A stretch of DNA of 64,000 nt from Saccopteryx bilineata (lineage: Eukaryota; Chordata; Mammalia; Chiroptera; Emballonuridae). Below, piece by piece: positions 34,518 to 46,177 of the stretch (the stretch's first letter is position 1; each line of letters starts with the position of its first letter). The DNA lies in contig NC_089495.1 of NCBI RefSeq assembly GCF_036850765.1, positions 70,284,410-70,348,409 on the forward strand, written 5' to 3'. The notes under the pieces were generated by a model. That model was not told the DNA's origin. It ran no database searches and saw only the letters and a program-made list of their open reading frames with translations. The position numbers and the translations under genes are program-made.

Positions 34518-37500
34518 TTATGTCCCACTTACGTATGGAGTAATGCAGTTCTTGTTTTTTTTCTGATTTACTTATTTCACTTCGTATAATGTTATCAAGA
34601 TTTCACCATTTTGTTGTAAATGATCCTATGTCATCATTTCTTATGGCTGAGTAGTATTCCATAGTATATATGTGCCACATCTTCTTTATCCAGTCTTTTA
34701 TTGAAGGGCTTTTTGGTTGTTTCCATGTCTTGGCCAATGTAAACAATGCTGCAATGAACATGGGGCTGCATGTGTCTTTACGTATCAATGTTTCTGAGTT
34801 TTTGGGGTATATACTCAGTAGAGGGATTGCTGGGTAATAAAGTAGTTCTATTTTCAGTTTTTTTGAGGAACCACCATACTTTCTTCCATAATGGTTGTAC
34901 TACTTTACATTTCCACCAACAATGAATGAAGGTTCCTTTTTCTCCACAGCCTCTCCAACATTTGCTATTACCTGTCTTGTTAATAATAGCTAATCTAATA
35001 GGTATGAGGTGGTATCTCATTGCAGTTTTGATTTGCATTTCTCTAATAACTAAGGAAGATGAACATCTTTTCATATATCTGTTGGCCATTTGTATTTCTT
35101 CCTGGGAGAAGTGTCTGTTCATGTCCTCTTCCCATTTTTTTATTGGATTGTTTGTTTGTTTGTTGTTGAGTTTTGTGAGTTCTTTGGATATTTTGGATAT
35201 TAGTCCCTTAAATGAGCTGTTGTTTGAAAACATCACCTCCCATTTAGTTGTCTGTTTGTTTTGTTGTCAGTTTCTTTTGCTGTGCAGAAGCTTCTTAGTC
35301 TGATGTAGTCCCATTCATTTTTCTTTGCCTTTGCTTCCCTTGCCTTTGGAGTCAAATTCATAAAATGCTCTTTAAAACCAAGGTCCGTGAGTTTAGAACC
35401 TATGTCTTCTTCTATGTACTTTATTGTTTCAGGTCTTATATTTAGGTCTTTGATCCATTTTGAATTAATTTTAGCACAAGGGGACAAACTGTAGTCAAGT
35501 TTCATTCTTTTGCATGTGGCTTTCCAGTTTTCCCAGCACCACTTGTTGAAGAGGCTTTCTTTTCTCCATTGTGTGTTGTCGGCACCTTTATCAAAAATTA
35601 TTTGATCATATACATGTGGTTTTATTTCTGGATTTTCTATTCTGTTCCATTGGTCTGAGTGTCTATTTTTCTGCCAATACCATGCTGTTTTGATTGTCGT
35701 GGCTCTGTAATATAGTTTGAAGTCAGGTTTTGTAATGCCCCCAGCTTCATTCTTTTTCTTTAGGATTGCTTTGGCTATTCGGGGTTTTTTATAGTTCCAT
35801 ATAAATCTGATGATTTTGTTGTTCCATTTCTTTAAAAAATGTCATTGGAATTTTGATGGGAATTGCATTAAATTTGTATATTGCTTTGGGTAATATGGCC
35901 ATCTTGATTATATTTATTCTTCCTATCCAAGAACAAGGAATATTCTTCCATCTCATTGAATCTTTTTCGATTTCCCTTAACAATGGTTTGTAGTTTTCAT
36001 TATATAGGTCCTTTACATACTTTGTTATGTTTATTCCTAGGTGTTTCTTTTTTGTTGCAATCGTGAAAGGGATTATTTTTTTGAGATCGTTCTCATATGT
36101 TTCATTGTTGGCATATAGAAAGGCTATTGACTTCTGTATGTTAATTTTGTATCCTGTGACCTTACTGTATTGGCTTATTGTTTCTAGTAGTCTTTTTGTG
36201 GATTCTTTGGGGTTTTCGATGTATAGGATTATATCATCTGCAAAAAGTGATACCTTTACTTCTTCTTTTTTGATATGGATGCATTTTAGTTCTTTGTCTT
36301 GTCTGATTGCTCTGGCTAGAACCTCTAGCACCACATTAAATAAGAATGGAGAGAGTGGACAACCCTGTCTTGTTCCTGATTCAAGGGGGAAAGCCTTCAG
36401 TTTTATGCCATTTAATATGATGTTAGCTGATGGTTTATATAGCCTTTATCGTGTTGAGATATTTTCCTTCTATACCCATTTTGTTGAGAGTCTTAATCAT
36501 AAAATTGTGTTGTATTTTATCAAATGCCTTTTCTGCATCTATTGATAAGATCATGTAGTTTTGTTCTTTGTTTTGTTGATATGGTGTATTATGTTAACCG
36601 TTTTATGTATGTTGAACCATTCTTGAGATTCTGGGATGAATCCCATTTGATCGTGATGTATTATTTTTTTAACATATTGTTGTATTCAGTTTGCCAGTAT
36701 TTTGTTTCGTATTTTAGCATCTGTATTCATTAGAGATATTGGTCTATAGTTTTCTTTTTTTGTGCCGTCCTTGCCAGGTTTCGGTATGAGGGTTATGTTG
36801 GCCTCATAAAATGTGTTTGGAAGTATTGCTTCTTCTTCAATGTTTTGGAAGACTTTGAGTAGAATAGGAACCATGTCTTTGTTGAATGTTTGATAGAATT
36901 CACTAGTATTACCGTCTGGGCCTGGACTTTTATTTTTGGGAAGGTTTTTAATAGTTCTTTCTATTTCTTCCCTACTAATAGGTCTGTTTAGGCTTTCTCC
37001 TTCTTCTTGACTCAGTCTAGGAAGGTTGTATTGTTCTAGGAATTTATTCATTTCTTCTAGATTGTTGAATTTAGTGGCATAAAGTTTTTCATAGTATTCT
37101 ACAATAATACTTTGTATATCTATGATATCTGTGGTGATTTCTCCTCTTTCATTTTGGATTTTGTTTATATGAGTTCTTTCGCTTTTTTCCTTGGTAAGTC
37201 TTGCCAAGAGTTTGTCAATTTTGTTGATCTTTTCAAAGAACCAGCTCCTTGTTCTATTAATTTTTTCTATAGTTTTTCTATTCTCTATTTCATTTATTTC
37301 TGCTCTGATTTTTATTATCTCCTTTCTTCGGCTGGTTTTGGGTTGTCTTTGTTCTTCTTTTTCTAGTTCTTTAAGGTGTGAATTTAAGTGGTTCACCTGG
37401 GCTCTCTCTTGTTTGTTCATATATGCCTAAAGTGATATGAACTTCCCTCTTATCACTGCTTTTGCTGCATCCCATAGATTCTGATATGTCGTATTGTCAT

Positions 37501-38335
37501 TTTCATTAGTCTGTATATATCTTTTGATCTCTGCACTTATTTCTTCTTTGACCCATTGATTTTTTAAAAGTGTGTTGTTTAGTTTCCACATTTTTGTGGG
37601 GTTTTTATCCTCTTTTTTGCAGTTGAATTCTAGTTTCAAGGTTTTATAATCAGAAAATATGCTTGGTATAACTTTGATTTTTCTGAATTTGCTGATGTTG
37701 TTTTTGTGGCCCAACATATGGTCAATTCTTGAGAATGATCCATGTACACTGGAGAAAAATGTATACTCAGTCACTTTGGGATGAAATGTCCTGTAGATGT
37801 CTATCATATCCAGGTGCTCTAGTGTTTTGTTTAAGGCCACTATGTCTTTGTTGATTCTCTGTTTGGATGACCGATCTAGAGCCGTCAGCGGTGTACTGAG
37901 GTCTCCAAGTATGATTGTATTTTTGTCAGTTTTTGTATTAAGGTCAATAAGTAGCTGTCTTATATATTTTGGTGCTCCTTGGTTTGGTGCATATATATTA
38001 AGAATTGTTATGTCTTCTTGATTCAGTGTCCCCTTAGCCATTATGAAATGGCCATTTTTGTCTCTGAGTACTTTTGCTGTCTTGTAGTCAGCATTATCAG
38101 ATATAAGTATTGCTATGCCTGCTTTTTTTTTGGATGTTATTTGCTTGGAATATTGTTTTCCAGCCTTTCACTTTGAATTTGTTTTTATCCTTGTTACTTA
38201 GATGAGTTTCTTGTATGCAGCATACAGTTGGATTTTCTTTGTTAATCATTCTGCTACTCTGTGTCTTTTTATTGGTGAGTTTAATGCGTTTACATTTAGT
38301 GTAATTATTGACACTTGTGAGTTCCCTATTGCCAT
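34518..38335 (-). pseudogene. L1 ORF2 (endonuclease / reverse transcriptase), broken in several frames
   Basis: Start ATG at 38333-38335 and stop at 34518-34520 give a normal length, but the frame is split into pieces (37427-38041, 36686-37420, 35789-36334, 35233-35505, 34778-35236, 34603-34788). The endonuclease shows LGDLSTPL where family members have an asparagine (GDxN), and FSDYKTL where the catalytic SDH histidine is expected, so two catalytic positions look lost. The RT shows [12 protein letters not shown] and the catalytic [16 protein letters not shown]. The C-terminal [19 protein letters not shown] block is present. Inactive. Confidence 0.93.
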
Positions 38336-38657
38336 TTTATAGATTGCTTTCTGTTAGTTTTGTGTCTTGTTTGATTCTTCTGTTTCGTTTTTCTATCTTT
38401 TGTTTTTGTTTGGTTGTATTCCATACATCTTTCCTCTGTTGCTATCTTTTTTATCTCATGTGCTTCTGTGGTGGTTTTTTCAATGGTGGTTACCATTAAG
38501 TAATGAAAAGGGTTCCTACCCTGTTCATTGTAGTGCAGTATCTTGTGAGTACTTTTGTACTGCATCATCCTTTGCTACTGTTAATCTTTGTCCTCTCCCC
38601 CCCTTTTTTTTGTTGTCACAGTTTAAATTTGATTTTATTGTGTTCTTCTTGGAGCTT

Positions 38658-39652
38658 TTACTTGTCGTTTTGTTTTGTTTTGTTCTTTTTATCTGGTTGG
38701 AAAACCCCCTTTAGTAATTCCTGGAGTAGGGGTTTTCTGATGATAAATTCCTTCATCTTTTCTGTATCTGTGAATGTTTTTATTTCTCATTCGTATTTGA
38801 AGGATAGCTTTGATGGGTATAGTATTCGTGGCTGAAAGTTCCTCTCTTTCAGGACTTTAAATATTGGTGTCCACTCTCTTTCAGCTTGTAGAGTTTCTAC
38901 TGAGAAATCTGATGATAATCTAATGGTCCTTCCTTTATATGTTGTATTCTTCTTTTCCTGGCTGCCTTAAGAATATTTTCTTTGTTGTTGCTTTGTGCCA
39001 ATTTTATTATGATGTGCCTTGGAGTAGGTTTGTTGGGGTTAGGAAAACTCAGAATTCTGTTTGCTTCTTGAATTTGAGGCTTTAGTTCTTTCCACAGGCT
39101 TGGGAAGTTCTCATCTATTATTTGTTTGAATATGTTCTCCGTTCCATTTTCTCTCTCTTCTCCCTCTGATATACCTATTATTCTTATGTTATTCTTTTTG
39201 ATGGAGTCAGACAATTCCTGTAGGGCTTTCCATTTTTTTTAAATTTTTGAGTGTCTTTCTTCTTCTCTCTGTTGTGCCTCAAGTTGTTTGTATTCTATTT
39301 CACTAATCCTACCTTCTATCTGGCCTGTTCTATTAGCTAAGCTTGTTACTTTGTTTTTCAGCTCGTGAATTGAGTTTTTCATCTCTGTTTGATTTGTTTT
39401 TATAGTTTCAATTTCCTTGGTAATATATTCTTTGTGTTCATTGAGTTGTTTTCTGAGCTCCCTAAATTGCCTTTCTCTCTTTTCTTTTATATCTCTGAGT
39501 ATTTTTAAGATTTCTATTTTAAATTCTCTGTCATTTATCTCCAAGGTTTCCAATATATTAAATTTTTTCTCCATAGATTTTTCCTCATCTATCTGTGCTA
39601 CCTCTCTGTCTTTTGTACCCATGATATTTGATTTATTTTTTCTTAATGGCAT
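38658..39652 (-). pseudogene. L1 ORF1 (RNA-binding chaperone), broken
   Basis: Starts MPLRKNKSNIMGTKDREVAQ at 39652. A coiled coil follows (for example QFRELRKQLNEHKEYITKEI, 39239-39652). Then the RRM with NNIRIIGISEGEE and TPRHIIIKLAQSNNKENIL (38897-39214). The C-terminal domain continues in another frame to a stop at 38658. At least two frame breaks are present. Confidence 0.88.
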
Positions 39653-41716
39653 CTGAGGGTGGTTTTGTTGATAGTATTAATGAGAATTATTAAAGAATAA
39701 AAAGTTAAAAAAAAATAAAAAAGAATAAATAAAAAATTTATTATTCCCACCCCTTTTTTTTTCTCTCCTCTCCTCTCCCCTACTTCTTGAGAAAATCTTG
39801 TGGTGAACTGTGAATTATATTGTGCTAAGTAGAACAAAAACTACCTATAATGGAGGGCCTGAGTTGGGGAGAAGTGATAAAGGGGCAAAAAAGGGGGTAT
39901 GGACCCACAAAATGCAAAAAAGAAAAAAATTTGGGTCAAGAATAATATGATTTGCTTTTAGGTGATGGTTGACTAAGAGATATGATGAGAGGAATAAGAG
40001 GGAAACAGGAAAAAGGGGGAAAAATTTAAAAAATTTCTATTGTATTTAGTGGAGCAAGAACTAGATAAAATGGAGAGCCATAATTGGGAGCATTGCTAGT
40101 GAGTCAAAAAAGCAAAGTAAAAAAACCCCAATGTGTCACAAAGAAAAATTTGAGTCCCAGATAAAGTAATTTGTTCATGATTGAGGATTGAATAAGAGGA
40201 AAAGTAAAGGAGAAAAGAAGAAACTAATACAGAGGGAGAAAAAAAAAAGAAGAAAACACAAAAACAAGAAAAAAGAATAAAAGGAGAGAGAGAGAGAGTT
40301 AAGGGTTTTGGCGTGCAACCCTCATAGAGAGAAAGGAAGAAGAAAGAAAAGATAATGGGAGATGTAACACATATGGGTAGTGTAGTTCAAGGAGAGGAGA
40401 GAGAGTAAGACCAGCAGAGAATTAAACTACCAAATTGGGAGAGGAAGAAAATAATCAAGACAAGAAGATAAGAGAAACAAACGAACAAATACAATAAAAT
40501 GGGATAGGTTATAAAGTCTGTGAATTATTCTTGATTTTGAGAGGTTATCTTCTTGCTTTTTCTTTTCTCTCCCTCTTCCTGGTCGCTGACTCTGTACCCT
40601 GGGTTCTGCCCCTGTGGCGTGCTTAGGTAGAGGTTTGCAGTTTTTAAGTCTCTATGGTGATGTCATATATTGGGCTTCAGTCTCATTGGCAGTTTAGGCT
40701 CATTAGCATTTGCAGGCTCCACCAATGAGAGAGTCCATATTCCCGAAACCTCTCTCCTAGTCTTTCCTTCCTGAATTAGTAGCCTGATGATCCAGCTATG
40801 GGGTTGCTGCTGCCTCTGCCTGGAGAGTAAGAGGCTCAAAGAGCTGGCAAATCCCCACTCTATTCCCACTCAGTGCAGGGCTCGGGGTAAGGCTTGATCC
40901 GTCAGAGCCGCTAGTATAATCAGACGGGCCTTTGGCCCACACAAAGACCTCTGACTCTGCCCCTCTGTCCGGGCACATGGGCACCCACTCCCGGGGGAAT
41001 CTCTCGCCCACTCTCCACGCTCGCTGACCAGGAGATCAGGCCGGCTGCTTCTCAATCTGTGAGGCGCCCCGCCTGCACAGAAAAGTTCGAGCATAGGGAA
41101 TTTCGCTCCCGTTCCCTCCCCGTGCGCTGTTTTTCGGGGCGCAGGGGTGACCGCGAGATTCCGCTTTTGGTCCACACAAAGGCCTCTGACTCTGCCCCTC
41201 TGTCCGGGAACACGGGCGCCCAGTCCTGGGGCGCTTGGAGGAATCTCTCACCCACTATCTGCGCCCGCCGACCAAGAGATCGGGTGAATGGCTGTCTCAA
41301 GTGCCTTTCTTTGTCTGGGTTTCGTGCGAGCGTTAGCTTGTGTTGACTGGGTTGCCACAAGCACAGTTTTTCCTCAGCTTGGATGTCCGTGCCACAGCCT
41401 GGTTCAGATGTTTATGCCGCAGTCTGGTTCTATTCACACCCTATGCCTGCCTTAGTTTCTACAGTCTCAGTTTCCAGTGAAAGCAGCCCTTATTTAGGTT
41501 AGTGAGGATGGCGGAGTGTTTCTTCCTCCTTATTTCCTTCAGGGGTGATTATATATGTAGTCAATTTTTCGCTCAATCATACCTTCGCGTTTAGTGTGGA
41601 ACTTCTGGAGGCTCTAAGGATAGAATTTTCTGTCTCTGGTTGAAGATCTTGTTGAGTTTTTGTGTAGATTTATTGGTATCGCTCCTTATGGCACCATTTC
41701 TCTGACGTCATCCCAC
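39653..41716 (-). promoter_or_regulatory. L1 subfamily-C 5' UTR / promoter
   Basis: About 2 kb. The inner half (39653-40540) is purine-rich on the plus strand, so pyrimidine-rich in the sense direction. The outer half (40560-41716) is GC-rich with many CpGs (for example 41040-41290). Two similar blocks, around 40920-41030 and 41165-41280, share CTCTGACTCTGCCCCTCTGT, so the region contains an internal repeat, as is common for L1 promoters (monomers). Confidence 0.75.
41703..41710. promoter_or_regulatory. CRE palindrome TGACGTCA at L1 5' end
   Basis: A perfect cAMP-response element lies 6 bases from the 5' terminus of the full-length L1 at 34254-41716. CREB/ATF proteins bind this octamer, which suits a promoter located at the element's first bases. 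Binding is inferred from sequence only. Confidence 0.6.
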
Positions 41717-41729
41717 ATTGTAAACTTCT

Positions 41730-42059
41730 AGATGCCACAGTATAAAAATCTAGATTGGACTTTGGGTCCAGGACTGCCTCCAAGAGGAGGTGCCCCTGTG
41801 GTTTAGGCAAATGGTGCCTCACTAACTCAATGCAATGTTTCTTTAATTAATTCTCAAAATCCTTCTATAAAGCAAAAGAAAAGTATGCATATTTTTTTCT
41901 TCCCCAAACCACTTTTTAATGAAATTTGAACTATGCTTCTATTATTGAGAAATATCGATGAGACATGGCTAAATGGCTAAGAAGCCAGACAAACAGAACA
42001 TATTCCAAAAACATGTTCAATTTTTAGACACATTTGTATATTATTCATCATATATCCAA
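41730..42059. other. single-copy DNA, nothing recognised
   Basis: Flank of the L1; no feature. Confidence 0.3.
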
Positions 42060-42105
42060 ATATATATATATATATACATATATATACACACACACACACA
42101 CATAT
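42060..42105 (+). repeat. (TA)n/(CA)n microsatellite
   Basis: A TA run followed by a CA run. Confidence 0.9.
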
Positions 42106-43399
42106 GCAAGCTACATTTACAGGATTCTTTTCTCTTACCAGTAAAAATATTGAGAGGGAAGTTAAAATTTTTAAATAAAAGATAAACCATTGATGTAAAG
42201 AATTAAAATTCCCAAATAATATTGAATAATATTGAAATAATTATGATTTAGTACTATTTGGAAGAAAAAGGGCTCACATGCTAATTTAAAAAGGATTCCT
42301 TGCAAAGATATGCCTGCCTCTGAACACAGACCTCCCAAAGATGTGTTCTGGGCCTGAAAGAGTTCCTCACAGAGTTCCAGGTGTGCTTTTAGGTTGGTTA
42401 GAGAGAAAAGAAGTGTCTACAATGTGCAGAACGAGCATGTTGGTTCCTGGTACATCATATTTGGCAAGTTCCCAAGGTTTTGGGTAGCACAAGCTATTGT
42501 TGATTTCGATGGCATTGATATTTATATCATTATCAGAGAGTACCTTCACATAGTATCCTTTTTTAATCCACACCCTGAATATAAATTCCTTACTAACTAG
42601 TACTAAATGTGTTCCTCTTTTTCTTCCTATCTAATCCTGAGACACGGTATGGTATTTGGGCTCCATGTAGGTTAAAAATCACTCCTCATCCATCTTTGCA
42701 ACCAGAAGCAAGTCAAAGCTCATGACCAAAAGTGGATAAATAGCCAGGATCACTTAAAAAGTATATTCACCTTTATAATTGATGGTCCATGATGGAACAT
42801 GTGGACTATAAACTCATAAAAACACTTTCAAACCATTTCTACTCTTTCCACAAACCTAGCATAAAAGCATCTTTGTTGTTGGGTCTATGATTAGTATTAA
42901 AAATATTTTATACAGATTTCTCTGTATAAAATCATAAAGATGATTTCTCTGAGCATCAATTCTCTTTATATGCAAATCACACATGCTATTTCCCTTTCTC
43001 ACTGTACAGCAAGAACTATAACCAAAATGGGTTTAATTTCACACATCACAAAACTTTAATTGGTGGCTTCATGTTTTATCTGCTCCATGGTTGTACTAAC
43101 CTTGTAACTATCAGTGGTTGAAAGGGTCTTTAGGTCATAGATTTAGAAGGAAGATGTGAAACATAATTATTTAAATAAGAATCCTCTAGGTAATTGTCTA
43201 AGCTCATTTTATTTCAATTTCATTATATTACAATGTCATTTAAGTTAAAAATTTTAAGATACATAACCAAAATATGGCCACTCGTGGGCAGTTCTATCAA
43301 ACAAGAAAGTGTGCACCTTCGTGATTATTCAGATAATTGTTGGTAGCATATTCTCAGCATACTATAGAGGAAGAGAAAGGAAGCCAACATTTTTGGTAT
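42106..43399. other. 1.3 kb of single-copy DNA
   Basis: No recognised element. Complementary short frames at 42367-42600 are chance. Confidence 0.35.
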
Positions 43400-43590
43400 G
43401 TCTTCTATTTTCCAGGCACTATATTAATAGCTTTTATTTTATTATCTCACTTAATCTTTTAAACTTACTCTTGAATAGACATTATTATACCTGTTTTACA
43501 GATGAGTAAAGGCACAATAAGTTTAAATTATCCAAATTCTGGTCTTTATAGATCTAAAGCTTGTACTCTTTCTACTATATTGTTTTATAT
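43400..43590 (-). mobile_element. MIR SINE remnant (minus)
   Basis: Order: TTCCAGGCACTATATTAATA, then the core TATACCTGTTTTACAGATGA, then GTTTAAATTATCCAAATTCT, then CTTGTACTCTTTCTACTATA. A good reverse MIR pattern. Confidence 0.7.
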
Positions 43591-44384
43591 GCCATAAGAA
43601 GGAGAAAATTATATTTATATACTCTTTTAAAGGTTTTAGACCTCGTAAAGACAAGTATTTTTATCTTGATTTACAAATGTTCACAACTGCTCTAAGGATT
43701 TCAACAGTTCTGTTCAATTTCATGTGGTTTGTTAGAGAGAGTTAGGATTCCCTGTGATTAGTGCTTGTCAATTCTGAATTTCCACTCAAGGGCATAGAGA
43801 AAGAAATAGCATAGATTTCCCTCTCTTTCTCTCTTCCTCACCCTTCCATGTTCCTTAAATAAAATGAAACTTCTATTTTGCAGTGTGTTGATATTTTTAT
43901 ATGTGTGTTGATAATTTCAAATCTCTAATATTATTCTTAAATCACTACCTTGTTCTAAGTTTTTGAATGCAACTCCATGACTAAAGCCTTTTTTTTTTTT
44001 TTTTTTGTATAAGCATGCTAAACTCTTTGAAAAGGCTTCCAAAGGCTCCTTACTATTTGACCTTTGAGAATCAAATTATCAAGGTAGATAGCAAACCATG
44101 ATGTCTCCTCTGCTCTTTTTGAAACTGACCACAAGGATTCCAAAAGGGAATCTGTTACAAATAAAGAGGTATTCATGGCCGTTGATAGTCTTATATTTTC
44201 ATGCATTTGTGTTCATTTTTACTTGCAAATATGGACGGCTAAGATCCAACCGCCTGTCCTTTTACTATGTTCATATGTAGGAATAGGAAATTGTGTTCAC
44301 TTCAGAGAACTAATTTAAGTGTTTATACAGTTTCAAAAATACCATTAACAATCCATCTGGTTTTTTTTTTTACCCCACACCTAT
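43591..44384. other. AT-rich DNA, nothing firmly recognised
   Basis: A second faint MIR-like patch at 43610-43700 and a poly-T run at 43990-44007; otherwise nothing. Confidence 0.3.
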
Positions 44385-45482
44385 TAAAATGGTTAAAAAA
44401 CAAACATACAAAAGAACAAAACAAAACAAAACAAAACATAAAAAGCACTGACAGCATCAGATGCCAGAGAAGATGTTGAGAAACTGGATCTCATAAATTG
44501 CTAGTGGGAATGTAAAATGCTATAGGCAGTCTAGGAGTTTGGAAGTTTCTTATAAAATTAAACATACACTTACCATATAATCCAACAATCACACTCTTGA
44601 GCTTTTATTCTAGAGAAATAAAAGTTTATGTATGGGTAAAAACCTACAGATAAAGCTTATAGCAGTTTTGTCATAGTCTAAAACTGGAAACAACCCAAAT
44701 GTTCTTCACTGGGCGAAAGATAAATATACTGTGTAATCTATACCATGGAATACTATTCAGCAATAAAAGGAACAAATTATTATATGATGAAACATGAATA
44801 AATTTCAAGGTGATTATGCTGAATTTTAAAAAAGCCAACATTAAAATGTTACGTACTGTAAGATTCTATTTATATAACATTCTTTTGAAAATGAAGTTTA
44901 TTGGAGTAACATCAATAACATTATGTAAGATTCAAGTCGATAATTCAATAATACATCATCTGTATTGCATTGTGTGCTTACCACCCATAGTCTAGTCTCC
45001 TTCCATCACCATATATTTAACCTCCTTTATCCTCTTAATCCTTCTCTACCCCCAGCCTTCTTCCTCTCTAGTAATACCACCATTCTGTTCTCTGTGTCTA
45101 TATATAATATTCTTGAAATGATAAAACTATAAGCAGGAATGGAGAATAGATGAGTGGTTACCAGGTGTTGGTGAGAGAGGAGGTAAAACAAGGCACCACA
45201 AGGGACATCCTTTGTGGTGACTTCTGATTCTGGTGAAGTCATAGAAATTCATACATGTAATAAAATTTCACAGGTTTATATTCACACATATACCGAAAAA
45301 GGTTATATACAGAAACCTTTTAAATCTGAGTAAGTTTATTGTTCAGTTAATGTGTTTGGTCAATATCAATTTTCTAATATTAGAAAATGTATCACATTTA
45401 TGTAAGTTGTTACCATCAGGAGAAGCTAAGCAATGGATGGGTCCAGGGGACTTTTCTATACCACGTGTTCATGTTTGCAGTC
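44385..45482 (+). mobile_element. old L1 3' region (plus), split by another L1 fragment
   Basis: ORF2 C-terminal phrases (AAATTGCTAGTGGGAATGTA, then ACCATGGAATACTATTCAGC) lead into the 3' UTR (GATGAGTGGTTACCAGGTGT; GTAAGTTGTTACCATCAGGA). The piece at 44895-45104 interrupts it. (AAAAC)n occurs near 44413-44438. Too diverged to code. Confidence 0.75.
44874..45122 (-). mobile_element. L1 3' UTR fragment (minus) nested in the older L1
   Basis: 44895-45104 is a reversed L1 3' end (TTTATTGGAGTAACATCAAT and TCTCCTTCCATCACCATATA). Diverged copies of ATAACATTCTTTTGAAAATGA-like sequence occur on both sides (44874-44894; 45105-45122), as expected of a target duplication. The host L1 continues on both sides. 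Confidence 0.75.
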
Positions 45483-45704
45483 TTAATATATCAATACTGA
45501 GTTCATGATTTTCTCTTGCAAACTTATTTCTCTTTCTGGCTCCAAGCTGGAATACCCTTTCTCCTTCATCCAGCACTGTATCCCATCACCAGATGCTGCC
45601 GAGAGATTCAAACATTTTCAAACTCAGATTTTACTGATCAATGGAATTGCCATCTCCATTTTAGCAAGTTAACACTCACGTGTTAAAACCTCTGCTGGCT
45701 CCTT
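45483..45704. other. single-copy DNA
   Basis: Short unassigned stretch between L1 pieces. Confidence 0.3.
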
Positions 45705-45882
45705 AGGAGACTAGATCTTAATAGTTTTCAACACAAAAAAAAGAAATTATAATCATGTGATACCATAAAGGTGGTAGGTAAGCAATCATATCGAAATATA
45801 TAAATATATCAAACCAATACACGGTATCCTTCAAATGTACACAATGATATATGCCAATAATATTTCAATTTAAAAACTATAA
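45705..45882 (+). mobile_element. old L1 3' end (plus)
   Basis: GAGACTAGATCTTAATAGTT, an A-run and ATATATGCCAATAATATTTC are the typical last part of an L1M 3' UTR. The endogenous retrovirus begins right after it. Confidence 0.6.
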
Positions 45883-46177
45883 TGTAATGCCGGTGGCTGA
45901 GGCCGGGCAGATGGAGGAGAAACTGCAGAGCCGGAAAGTGTCGGACCATATCCGTTTAATAGAGTCTCGCAACAGTGGACGAGCACACAGGCAGGGGAGG
46001 CTGCCTCTCCTGGCAGCAGGCGAACAAACAGCAAAACGACCCCTCACAGTGGCAGCCAAGCAATCCACAATCCTTAATTCACCCTGAGGGCAAGCGCCCG
46101 TGTGGAGCTGCCACATGCTCAAGCACTAATCAGGCAGAGCACAAGCAAGCAAGCCTAACACAGGTATTTTCCCAACA
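45883..46177 (-). repeat. 3' LTR of the endogenous retrovirus, CpG-rich
   Basis: 295 bases with 11 CpG dinucleotides. The reversed ATTAAA signal is at 45955-45960. It aligns along its length with the LTR at 48412-48762, apart from gaps. Confidence 0.8.

Larger units (their letters stand above)
34241..41729 (-). mobile_element. full-length L1 (minus), subfamily C, 13-bp target duplication
   Basis: The element (34254-41716, about 7.46 kb) is bounded by ATTGTAGACTTCT (34241-34253) and ATTGTAAACTTCT (41717-41729), a target duplication with one mismatch. From the tail: A-rich tail (34254-34271), 3' UTR with GGGTGACATCAATAAATCAG, ORF2 (34518-38335), a 322-base spacer, ORF1 (38658-39652) and a 2-kb 5' UTR (39653-41716). 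The 5' end on the minus strand reads GTGGGATGACGTCAGAGAAA. Complete structure with a target duplication makes the boundaries firm. Its 3' UTR matches the L1s at 10.2 and 56.6 kb. Confidence 0.96.

Noticed and set aside
35950..39660. Hydrophobic plus-strand frames resembling membrane proteins
   Set aside because: Antisense shadows of L1 ORF1/ORF2; A-rich codons on one strand give Phe/Leu/Ser-rich frames on the other.
40796..41360. Overlapping arginine-rich frames
   Set aside because: Chance frames in the GC-rich L1 5' UTR.
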